A stretch of 14,348 bases of DNA, from assembly GCA_002414125.1 (NCBI GenBank), contig DHYN01000098.1, forward strand, positions 46,127 to 60,474, given 5' to 3'. Positions within the stretch are counted from its first letter, which is position 1, and each line of letters starts with the position of its first letter. Under the pieces are notes generated by a model. It worked only from the letters and a program-made list of their open reading frames with translations, was not told the origin of the DNA and ran no database searches. Both the position numbers and the translations under genes were made by a program. Below, piece after piece: positions 7,915 through 13,844 of the stretch. The stretch comes from Ruminococcus sp. UBA5129 (GTDB taxonomy: Bacteria; Bacillota; Clostridia; Oscillospirales; Ruminococcaceae).

Positions 7915-8487
7915 TCACTTTATCATTTTTGAAACAGCCGGCGATCTCATCAGCAATACAGCGGCAGCCATAGTGAGCAGCAGCTCCGGAAGCATGAATG
8001 CTCCGTTGTAGCAGATCGAGTACACCCACGCATTGCTCCATTCGCACCATATCGAGAATACCGTTCCGCCTGAAATAACGTGACATACGAATCTCACTGC
8101 GAGCGCGAACGCTATACCTGCACAAGCGCCCGCCAAGCCCTTTTTGCGAAATGCTCCTGCAAGTCCGAGAGCCGTGAACGCGAGTATATAGTCAACCAGA
8201 AAGCACACCGCGAGAGCCTTTCCCGAAAGTCCCCAGCCGAGTGCAGCTCCGAGATCAAGACCGAGCTGGACGAGTGAATACACAAATGCTGTACCGAGTC
8301 CCCAGCCTGTTCCGTACATGATCGAGATCATGCATATCGGCAGCATACTGAGCGGTGTGATGCTTCCTCCAAGCGGCATCTTCACGATAGTCAGCATACT
8401 GAGTACAGTTGCAAGACCGATCATCACCGCGCTCAGAACGAGTCTCAGTACCTTTTCATGTGATACAGTTTTAGCGGTTTCGTTCAT
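7915..8487 (-). CDS. thiT: Thiamine ECF transporter substrate-binding subunit ThiT
   Basis: ThiT is the membrane S-component that binds thiamine and works with a shared ECF energizing module (EcfT and two ATPases, not encoded here). The 190-residue protein has six predicted hydrophobic segments. It shows family features: the GGSITPLSMLPICMISIMYG stretch between helices 1 and 2, the GLSGKALAVCFLVDYILAFTALGL region with an acidic-Tyr pair in a helix, and the substrate-pocket pattern RFVCHVISGGTVFSIW followed by YSICYNGAFMLPELLL. The assignment is strongly supported by the TPP riboswitch at the head of this operon. Its ATG lies three bases after the stop codon of the patatin-like gene, and its GGAGGG ribosome binding site is inside the end of that gene, so translation is coupled. 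Confidence 0.92.
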   Translation of the reverse strand: MNETAKTVSHEKVLRLVLSAVMIGLATVLSMLTIVKMPLGGSITPLSMLPICMISIMYGTGWGLGTAFVYSLVQLGLDLGAALGWGLSGKALAVCFLVDYILAFTALGLAGAFRKKGLAGACAGIAFALAVRFVCHVISGGTVFSIWCEWSNAWVYSICYNGAFMLPELLLTMAAAVLLMRSPAVSKMIK

Positions 8488-8490
8488 TTA

Positions 8491-9339
8491 TCATCCCTCC
8501 GAAAGATATTTGATTACCTCCTCTATACTGTTCTGTGCATCATGGAGTCCGAGGAGATACATTTCGTTGATAACATCGGGATCCTTTTCGGTACGGCTTA
8601 TTTCAACGTGTCTGCTTGGTTCGATCGAGATTATCCTGCCCTGATCGGCAAGTTCGTTGCAAAGCTTCTGCTGACTGTTGTACATCGCGCTTCTGTTCTC
8701 CATAGCCTTTACAAGACGCGGATACCTTTTTCCGTACATGAGCTTTCCAAGAGTATGACCCTCATTGTGCTTGCGGTAATCGCGCTGACGAGTGCGGACA
8801 ACGACTATCTTATCGTAACCGAGCTTCATCGCAGCCTCCACAGGGATGCTGTCGGTGATACCGCCGTCAAGAAACTTTCTTCCGCCAATATTGACGATCC
8901 TCGACACCATAGGCATCGAAGCCGAGGCGAGAAGATAGTCCATATGCTTTCTGAGGTCGCTGAGCTTTACATATACGGGAGTCCCCTTTTCGACATCGGT
9001 ACATACACAGTAAAAGTCGGTGGCGGAAGCGGCAAACGAATCGTAATCGAACGGATCGAGGCAGTTCGGTATCTCATCGTAGCAGAATTTTTCTCCGACA
9101 AGGCTGCCCGTAGTAACGAGCGAATAGAAGCTCATAAAGCGCTTGTCGCCGCAGTATTTCTTCATATAACGAACATTTCTTCCGCGCTGCCCCGCGATGT
9201 AGGTAAGTCCGTGTATAGCGCCTGCCGAAACGCCTATAACAGCATCGAATTTTATGTTATTATCGAGGAAAGCATCGGTAACTCCTGCGCCGTAAACGCC
9301 TCGCATAGCGCCGCCCTCGATAACAAGGCAAGTTTTCAT
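8491..9339 (-). CDS. Patatin-like phospholipase family protein
   Basis: A 282-residue patatin-type serine hydrolase, close in layout to the bacterial YjjU/YchK (RssA) groups. The oxyanion-hole motif GGAMRG is at residues 9-14, the nucleophile elbow GVSAG puts the catalytic Ser at 38, and the DGG motif gives the catalytic Asp at 158 (DGGITDSIP). These make a complete Ser-Asp dyad, so the enzyme should be active on acyl esters, probably lipids; the true substrate is unknown. No signal peptide or membrane helix is seen, so it is likely cytoplasmic or loosely membrane-associated. The start has GGAG nine bases upstream. It is the first gene after a TPP riboswitch and is coupled to thiT, so it appears to be repressed when thiamine pyrophosphate is plentiful. 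Whether it has any thiamine-related job is unknown. Confidence 0.92.
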   Translation of the reverse strand: MKTCLVIEGGAMRGVYGAGVTDAFLDNNIKFDAVIGVSAGAIHGLTYIAGQRGRNVRYMKKYCGDKRFMSFYSLVTTGSLVGEKFCYDEIPNCLDPFDYDSFAASATDFYCVCTDVEKGTPVYVKLSDLRKHMDYLLASASMPMVSRIVNIGGRKFLDGGITDSIPVEAAMKLGYDKIVVVRTRQRDYRKHNEGHTLGKLMYGKRYPRLVKAMENRSAMYNSQQKLCNELADQGRIISIEPSRHVEISRTEKDPDVINEMYLLGLHDAQNSIEEVIKYLSEG

Positions 9340-9397
9340 TCAGATCATCTCCGTTTAATAATTATGTTTATATTATATCACATTCCGCGCAGGAATG

Positions 9398-9434
9398 CAA
9401 TAATAAAGCGGAGACATCAGAATGATACCTCCGC
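9398..9434 (-). terminator. Terminator-like expression platform of the TPP riboswitch
   Basis: Just after the aptamer, minus-strand GCGGAG (9429-9434) pairs with CTCCGC (9408-9413); three further pairs form inside after a small internal loop. The stem is followed by TTTATTATT. This fits premature termination when TPP is bound. About 60 bases remain to the patatin start codon. A second -10-like TATAAT (9372-9377, with TG one base before it) lies after it and could give some riboswitch-independent transcription. Confidence 0.65.
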
Positions 9435-9445
9435 AAAAAGTGCAA

Positions 9446-9531
9446 TATGCATCCCTACGGCGGCATTATCCGCATCAGGTCATAGGGTCGAAAACTCGAT
9501 GTTTTCCTCTCAGCCTGCATACAAGCTCCCC
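9446..9531 (-). ncRNA. TPP riboswitch (THI element) aptamer
   Basis: On the minus strand the conserved core is readable in order: GGGGAGC; a P3 stem GCTTG-TATG-CAGGC; CTGAGAGG (9506-9513); a P3a-like hairpin AAAAC/GTTTT; ACCCTATGACCTGATGCGGA; ATAATGCCGCCGTAGGGA. These CTGAGA, ACCTGAT, GATAATGCC and CGTAGGGA elements define the TPP aptamer, which binds thiamine pyrophosphate through the two parallel arms. It precedes the patatin-like gene and thiT, and a terminator-like hairpin follows, so repression by TPP at the level of transcription is expected. Confidence 0.95.
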
Positions 9532-9550
9532 TTTTTTTATCAACACTGTT

Positions 9551-9579
9551 ATTATACCACTGTTTCGAGCCAAACACAA
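9551..9579 (-). promoter_or_regulatory. Promoter of the TPP riboswitch / patatin / thiT unit
   Basis: On the minus strand TTGTGT (9574-9579) and TATAAT (9551-9556) are 17 bases apart, with TG one base before the -10 (extended -10). The start would fall near 9544, shortly before the aptamer. Confidence 0.65.
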
Positions 9580-9596
9580 TATTGTTCACAAAAAAT

Positions 9597-10457
9597 TTAC
9601 AATCGCTTTTCGCGCTTTTCCTTTCGATAACGATGGAAAAATATTATGAACGAGACAAGCGGAACGCATATCAGCAGCGCCACGCCACGCAGTCCTGAAA
9701 CACCAAAATCAACCGCCGCTGTGAAGCTGTATGCGCTCATAATCGAATCGTATGTTCTGAGAAGAGTATACACGATCGCAGGCACACAGAAGACTCCGCA
9801 AATGACCGCCCACCTTCTGCTGTTCTCAAAGCCATTCCGCAAGAAAAACGCAACCGCCAAAAGATATACCAAAAGTATAATATTGCTTATCAAAGAAATC
9901 AGTACGATGTATAATAAAAATGACGTAAATTTGTTGTCCGCCATGTAGGTCACACGAACCTCACCGTTCCCCGCATCATAATCAATTGATTTTATATGGT
10001 GGAACATTCCCGATCTGAGGGAGTATGTATCCGTAACACGGTAAATGTTCCCCTCGCCGTCTATCTCGGCAAGACGGAATTCACCGTATTTTTTGCAGAA
10101 GCTCTCGCGTTCAGTTTCGTCCCCAAAGCCAATGGCAAAGCTCTGCTCCCGAGCGGGATAGCTTGCGTTCTTCATGTGCATGAGCATACTGCGGAATCCG
10201 TTCTCGGAGTATTTCACTATCTCGCTGTCGAGCGTGACATCGACAAAGGAATCGTAGCTGTAAGAATAGTACGTTTTCTCCGTTGGAGCAAAATCAGTCC
10301 ACTGCTCATCATCCTCACCAATAGGGATCATCATGTCAATGAAATGGTCTTCCATATTACCATTAGTATAAATTTCGAGATCTACGTACGGATTGCATCC
10401 ACACATTACGAGCATCATAAAAGCTCCAAGCAGGATAAGCTTTATATATCGCCTCAT
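9597..10457 (-). CDS. Unrecognised membrane protein with possible lipoprotein signal
   Basis: I do not recognise this 286-residue protein. It begins MRRYIKLILLGAFMMLVMCG followed by Cys 21, which reads as a signal peptide with an atypical lipobox (Met-Cys-Gly-Cys). A polar, acidic and Tyr-rich extracytoplasmic region follows (about 22-175). Then come three hydrophobic segments: about 177-207, 217-236 and 251-275. A short basic tail (RYRKEKREKR) suggests a cytoplasmic C-terminus. The layout of a surface domain tethered before a small membrane bundle is reminiscent of sensor or assembly proteins, but no catalytic motif is visible. The start has GGGAGGTG close upstream. It has its own promoter and appears monocistronic; the next promoter (of the riboswitch unit) begins just after its stop, with no clear terminator in between. 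Confidence 0.8.
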   Translation of the reverse strand: MRRYIKLILLGAFMMLVMCGCNPYVDLEIYTNGNMEDHFIDMMIPIGEDDEQWTDFAPTEKTYYSYSYDSFVDVTLDSEIVKYSENGFRSMLMHMKNASYPAREQSFAIGFGDETERESFCKKYGEFRLAEIDGEGNIYRVTDTYSLRSGMFHHIKSIDYDAGNGEVRVTYMADNKFTSFLLYIVLISLISNIILLVYLLAVAFFLRNGFENSRRWAVICGVFCVPAIVYTLLRTYDSIMSAYSFTAAVDFGVSGLRGVALLICVPLVSFIIFFHRYRKEKREKRL

Positions 10458-10480
10458 ATCCGCACCTCCCTTTTTTTCCC

Positions 10481-10509
10481 ATTATACTGCGCGCTCAATT
10501 GAAAGTCAA
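10481..10509 (-). promoter_or_regulatory. Sigma-A promoter of the membrane protein gene
   Basis: On the minus strand TTGACT (10504-10509) and TATAAT (10481-10486) are exactly 17 bases apart; GGGAGGTG and the ATG follow within 30 bases. Confidence 0.8.
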
Positions 10510-10731
10510 TGAAGCGCAGATTACAAATAATTACAATAATCTGAAACCTTTTCCGATAATCGTTCCTGAGTATTTTCCGTACCATTTCACTTTCAATAAA
10601 CCAAAAGAGCTGACGGATTCCGAAAAAGAATCCATCAACTCTCATTGTATCTGTAATAACTATTCTATTGCCAACAAAAAATTGTTGTCATTGTGGTGCA
10701 ATAAATTATATGTAAAATTCCAAAAAGTCAC
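10510..10731 (+). other. Gene-free stretch between the membrane protein and the ABC-F leader
   Basis: I see no credible gene here. A 78-codon open frame on the plus strand has no ribosome binding site or recognisable product. The only structured element is a minus-strand terminator-like hairpin at 10594-10641, described separately. The base composition becomes clearly AT-richer from here rightward. Confidence 0.5.
10594..10641 (-). terminator. Orphan minus-strand terminator-like hairpin
   Basis: GAGTTGATGGATTC (10641 to 10628) pairs with GAATCCGTCAGCTC (10620 to 10607) with two mismatches and a 7-base loop, giving 12 pairs. On the minus strand it is followed by TTTTGGTTTATT. There is no minus-strand gene upstream of it in the window, so it may have belonged to a gene since removed or displaced. 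Confidence 0.6.
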
Positions 10732-10760
10732 TTGACAAAATAACAGGAATATGCTATCAT
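10732..10760 (+). promoter_or_regulatory. Sigma-A promoter of the ABC-F gene
   Basis: Perfect TTGACA (10732-10737), 17-base spacer, TATCAT (10755-10760), with TG one base before the -10. The transcript should start near 10767, about 260 bases before the ABC-F start codon. Confidence 0.85.
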
Positions 10761-10804
10761 GATAAAAGCGGTACAACCGCAGTTATCATGGGAGAGGTGA
10801 AAAG

Positions 10805-10816
10805 ATGAGAAGATAA
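10805..10816 (+). CDS. Three-codon upstream ORF (Met-Arg-Arg-stop)
   Basis: ATG AGA AGA TAA follows a strong ribosome binding site (GGGAGAGG at 10790-10797) seven bases upstream, about 38 bases from the proposed transcription start. Very short leader ORFs are known upstream of inducible ABC-F and erm resistance genes, where an antibiotic-stalled ribosome switches the RNA fold. Its ribosome binding site can pair with 10908-10916, and that strand is also part of the antiterminator, so ribosome occupancy here could decide termination. The product itself is probably without function. Confidence 0.65.
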   Translation: MRR

Positions 10817-10878
10817 TTTACTTTTGAACGCATGAATATATTTATGCTGTGTGCGGATACCTGCATACGGTCTTATCA

Positions 10879-11010
10879 TGTTGCCAAAAGTGGATTATGT
10901 TCTCATAACCTCTCTTTTTGTGTGCATTATTGTGGCTATCTATGTCATTTCTCTTATTATGAGGTTATAGGAGCATTTTAGAACTGTTTGGCAACAAATG
11001 GTTCTTTTTT
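10879..11010 (+). promoter_or_regulatory. Terminator/antiterminator attenuator before the ABC-F gene
   Basis: Terminator: 10980-10990 pairs with 10995-11005 over 11 positions (two G-U) around a GCAA tetraloop, followed by TTTTT (11006-11010). Antiterminator: 10879-10888 (TGTTGCCAAA) is perfectly complementary to 10987-10996, which removes the terminator's 5' arm; 10905-10912 pairs with 10961-10968 (ATAACCTC/GAGGTTAT), extended by 10897-10903 with 10970-10976. A third helix, 10790-10798 with 10908-10916, would hide the upstream ORF's ribosome binding site and break the antiterminator. Together these form a coherent switch, read directly from sequence complementarity. Confidence 0.8.
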
Positions 11011-11029
11011 ATTCTAAGGAGGAATGCCT

Positions 11030-12553
11030 ATGTCACAAATCAGCGTAAATAACCTCAGCTTCTGCTATGACGGAAGTTTCGATAATATTTTTGAGAATGT
11101 TTCGTTCTCAATAGATACCGATTGGAAATTAGGGTTTATAGGTCGAAACGGAAAAGGTAAAACTACATTTCTGAAACTGTTGCTTGGGAAAATGTCTTAC
11201 AGCGGAGCAATAGATACCGGTACGGTCTTTGAATACTTCCCATACGAAATAAATGAAGATCATCTAAAATTGTCCGCAAGTGAATTTATTGACGAGTTAA
11301 AGCCAAACTGTGAGATCTGGCGAGTCATATGTGAATTGTCCTTACTGGGCGAAGAAGCCGATCTGCTCTACAGACCTTTTGTGCAATTGAGTCTTGGACA
11401 GCGCACAAAAATACTGCTCGCCGTTCTATTTTCAGGTGAAAACGAATTTCTGCTGATCGATGAACCTACCAATCATCTTGATAGTAATGCTCGTGAAAAG
11501 ATCAAGGACTACCTTTCTTCAAAAAGCGGTTTTATTCTTGTATCACACGACCGTGATCTTCTTGACGCTTGTATAGATCATGTGCTTGTTCTCAATCGTA
11601 GAAGCATCGAGGTGCAAAGCGGAAATTTTTCAAGCTGGTGGGAAAACAAACAGCGTAAGGATCGTTTCGCCGCTGCCGAAAATGAAAAGCATCGGAAAGA
11701 GATCAAAAAATTAAAGCAGGCGGCAAAGCGTACTGCGGACTGGGCAGACAAAAACGAGCGTACCAAGATCGGTTTCGATCCTGTCAAAGAACACGATCGT
11801 TCGATCAGTGCAAGATCATTCATAGGCGCTAAAACAAAGAAAATGCAGAGCAGAGTGTCAAATATTGAGAAACGGATAGAGCGTGAGATAGAGGAAAAAG
11901 AAGGCTTGCTAACTGATATCGAACGTGTAAAGGAGCTAAAGCTGTCTCCCATGACGTATCACAAGCGTGTGCTGGTAAATTTTAGAAATTACAGTTTCAA
12001 ATATGCCGATTCAGATACACCTGTTATAAACGATCTGACATTTGAGATAGCCAGAGGCGACCGTGTTGTCCTGCACGGAGAAAATGGGTGCGGAAAGACA
12101 ACTCTCATAAAACGTATTCTGTACGGTTTTGGAGTGGAAAAAATAAATTCGTTCGATGAAAACGGAATTTGTGAAATATCTTCCGGAATAATCGTTTCGT
12201 ATGTAAATCAGGACACTTCAATGCTGAAAGGCGATGTAATCAGCTTTTGCGAGAACAGAGGACTTGACCGCAGCCTGTTCTGCACGATCCTCAGACAACT
12301 TGACCTTGAGCGTTCACAATTTGAAAAAAACATTTCAGATTACTCAGAAGGTCAGAAAAAGAAGGTGTTGATAGCGGCAAGCCTTGCGACATCTGCACAC
12401 CTTTATATATGGGATGAACCTCTTAATTATATTGATATTTTCTCTCGTATGCAGATCGAAAATCTATTGCTTGCATATCAGCCCACAATACTATTTGTGG
12501 AGCATGATACAAAGTTTCAGGAAAAAATCGCTACTAAAGTGATACGACTTTAA
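11030..12553 (+). CDS. Lsa-type ABC-F ribosomal protection protein
   Basis: A 507-residue soluble ABC-F ATPase with two nucleotide-binding domains and no membrane segment. Members of the Lsa/Vga group bind the ribosomal E site and displace lincosamides, streptogramin A and pleuromutilins from the peptidyl transferase centre. Domain 1 has Walker A GRNGKGKTT (38-46), a signature LSLGQ (120-124) and Walker B IDEPTNHLD (143-151). A charged helical linker (about 205-305) is the P-site tRNA interaction region. Domain 2 has GENGCGKTT (350-358), signature YSEGQ (438-442) and YIWDEPLNYID (459-469), a form typical of the Lsa/Vga families. The ATG at 11030 has AAGGAGG seven bases upstream; an in-frame ATG at 11024 is only one base from it. 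Domain-1 signature LSLGQ differs from the common LSGGE. The attenuator leader suggests drug-inducible expression. Exact drug range cannot be read from sequence. Confidence 0.9.
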   Translation: MSQISVNNLSFCYDGSFDNIFENVSFSIDTDWKLGFIGRNGKGKTTFLKLLLGKMSYSGAIDTGTVFEYFPYEINEDHLKLSASEFIDELKPNCEIWRVICELSLLGEEADLLYRPFVQLSLGQRTKILLAVLFSGENEFLLIDEPTNHLDSNAREKIKDYLSSKSGFILVSHDRDLLDACIDHVLVLNRRSIEVQSGNFSSWWENKQRKDRFAAAENEKHRKEIKKLKQAAKRTADWADKNERTKIGFDPVKEHDRSISARSFIGAKTKKMQSRVSNIEKRIEREIEEKEGLLTDIERVKELKLSPMTYHKRVLVNFRNYSFKYADSDTPVINDLTFEIARGDRVVLHGENGCGKTTLIKRILYGFGVEKINSFDENGICEISSGIIVSYVNQDTSMLKGDVISFCENRGLDRSLFCTILRQLDLERSQFEKNISDYSEGQKKKVLIAASLATSAHLYIWDEPLNYIDIFSRMQIENLLLAYQPTILFVEHDTKFQEKIATKVIRL

Positions 12554-12569
12554 TGTCTGACATTTTTTT
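12552..12569 (+). terminator. Possible weak terminator after the ABC-F gene
   Basis: A five-pair stem AATGT/ACATT with a 3-base loop overlaps the stop codon and is followed by five further T. The stem is short, so termination may be inefficient. Confidence 0.35.
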
Positions 12570-12950
12570 GAATGACGTAAAGTATGGCTGAAAGCGGTAT
12601 TTGATCAATTATTATCACGAGATATTTGCAGGCTTGGAAAGTGCCGAATTTACGGTATTTTCCGAGTTCGATTTTTTATTCCCACTCCTCAAATCGTCCT
12701 CTAACTTAAACAAATTTGTTCAGGAAATTTGATCCGTAGTATCTCAGTTATACATTTTGCTCTGTACTATACTCGTCCGCTGATGCTCTGTTATCATTTT
12801 GTTAGCGCATTCGATAACACACCGTGCGACTTATGGAGACAATGGGTACCTGGTGGTTTGCTCCTTATTGACATTATAGCGCAGGTGTACAAAAAAGTCA
12901 AGTGACAATACATCATAAGGTATGAATTCTAAAAAAATTGGCGAAAAGTG
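12554..12950 (+). other. Gene-free, AT-rich spacer between the ABC-F gene and the methyltransferase
   Basis: No credible protein gene is visible on either strand. The stretch holds a 12-base palindrome AACAAATTTGTT (12709-12720), an inverted repeat TGTTATC/GATAACA (12789-12795 and 12813-12819), and a leftward promoter at 12873-12901 with no gene behind it. It may be a remnant of mobile or resistance DNA. Confidence 0.5.
12873..12901 (-). promoter_or_regulatory. Orphan leftward promoter
   Basis: On the minus strand TTGACT (12896-12901) and TATAAT (12873-12878) are exactly 17 bases apart, and AAGGAG follows at 12861-12866. The transcript would meet only a two-codon frame (Met-Arg-stop, 12802-12810), a 17-residue frame (12744-12797) and then the antisense of the ABC-F gene. 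Confidence 0.65.
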
Positions 12951-12979
12951 TTGAAATCATTCTGAATCTATGATATAAT
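12951..12979 (+). promoter_or_regulatory. Sigma-A promoter of the methyltransferase operon
   Basis: TTGAAA (12951-12956), 17-base spacer, TATAAT (12974-12979), with TG one base before the -10. Start near 12986, giving a short leader of about 27 bases with AAAGAGAG before the ATG at 13013. Confidence 0.8.
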
Positions 12980-13012
12980 ATATAATAAAATACAAAAAAG
13001 AGAGTATGGATT

Positions 13013-13819
13013 ATGGCAAGACCTTTTTTAAAATGGGCTGGTGGTAAAAATTGGTTTGTTAATCAGGAATACGATAGATTGCCATTACAGTACAATCGTT
13101 ATATAGAACCATTCTTAGGAGGAGGCTCTGTGTTTTTTTATATGAACCCCGAGCAGGCAATTCTAAGTGACATAAATGATGAATTAATCAATGCATATAT
13201 TTGTTTACGAGATGAGTTTGAAAGTGTATATAGAAACTTACATACACATCAAATCAAAAATTCTAAAGAATACTATTATGTAATTAGAAGTAGACGTACA
13301 AGAACAAATGCCACCTCAGCTGCAAGAACAATTTACCTTAACAAAGCATGTTTTAATGGAATATATAGAGTAAATAGGGATGGTGGATTTAATGTTCCCT
13401 ACGGAAAAGTAAAAAATGTTATTTTTGACAAACATGATCTGCATGATTCATCAATTGCGTTGGGAAATGTCGAGATTCTATGTCAAGATTTCGAAGAAAC
13501 TATTGATTTGGCTGAACGAGATGACTTCATTTTTTGTGATCCACCATATGCTGTTTTAAATGAAGACAATCGTTTTGTTTCGTATACCGCAAACCTTTTT
13601 TCTTGGAACGATCAAGTCCGCTTATCTCTAGCATTAAACCGGGCAGCTCAAAGAGGCGTGAAAATTCTCATGACAAATGTTAATCATCAAGAAGTTCGTG
13701 CTTTATATGAAAATCTTTATGGATTTGAGCTTGATGTAGTTGAAAGAAATTGTATGATTTCTAGCCAATTAAACGCAAGACGTGTTTACAGCGAACTAAT
13801 AGTGACTGCAAATATGTAG
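13013..13819 (+). CDS. Dam-type (D12 class) DNA adenine N6-methyltransferase
   Basis: A 268-residue alpha-class adenine methyltransferase, normal length for the Dam/DpnM family. The SAM-binding N-terminus FLKWAGGK is at 5-12 and the motif I region EPFLGGGSVFF at 32-42. The family's YLNKACFNGIYRVNRDGGFNVPYGK segment (109-132 region) precedes the catalytic DPPY at 176-179, followed by a Dam-like SYTANLFSW stretch. It should transfer a methyl group from S-adenosylmethionine to adenine in a short target; GATC is typical of close relatives, but the target here is not proven. The gene has its own promoter, is distinctly AT-richer than the housekeeping operon to the left, and is followed after 25 bases by a nuclease-like gene, which points to an acquired modification or restriction-modification system rather than a mismatch-repair Dam. 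An ATG at 13006 is out of frame. Confidence 0.92.
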   Translation: MARPFLKWAGGKNWFVNQEYDRLPLQYNRYIEPFLGGGSVFFYMNPEQAILSDINDELINAYICLRDEFESVYRNLHTHQIKNSKEYYYVIRSRRTRTNATSAARTIYLNKACFNGIYRVNRDGGFNVPYGKVKNVIFDKHDLHDSSIALGNVEILCQDFEETIDLAERDDFIFCDPPYAVLNEDNRFVSYTANLFSWNDQVRLSLALNRAAQRGVKILMTNVNHQEVRALYENLYGFELDVVERNCMISSQLNARRVYSELIVTANM

Positions 13820-13844
13820 TTACTATATTTTAGGAGGTTCATAT

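Noticed and set aside
8542..9630. Long plus-strand open frame (over 350 codons) opposite the patatin gene
   Set aside because: It lies antisense to a gene with complete patatin motifs and across the TPP riboswitch, has no ribosome binding site and no recognisable domain.
10499..10735. A 78-codon plus-strand frame before the ABC-F promoter
   Set aside because: It starts with TTG without a ribosome binding site, overlaps the divergent promoter of the membrane protein and a minus-strand terminator, and matches nothing I know.
12709..12819. Palindrome AACAAATTTGTT and the TGTTATC/GATAACA repeat as a terminator or attachment site
   Set aside because: Neither has a T-run in either direction, and no matching copy or integrase is seen in the window, so no such function can be assigned.
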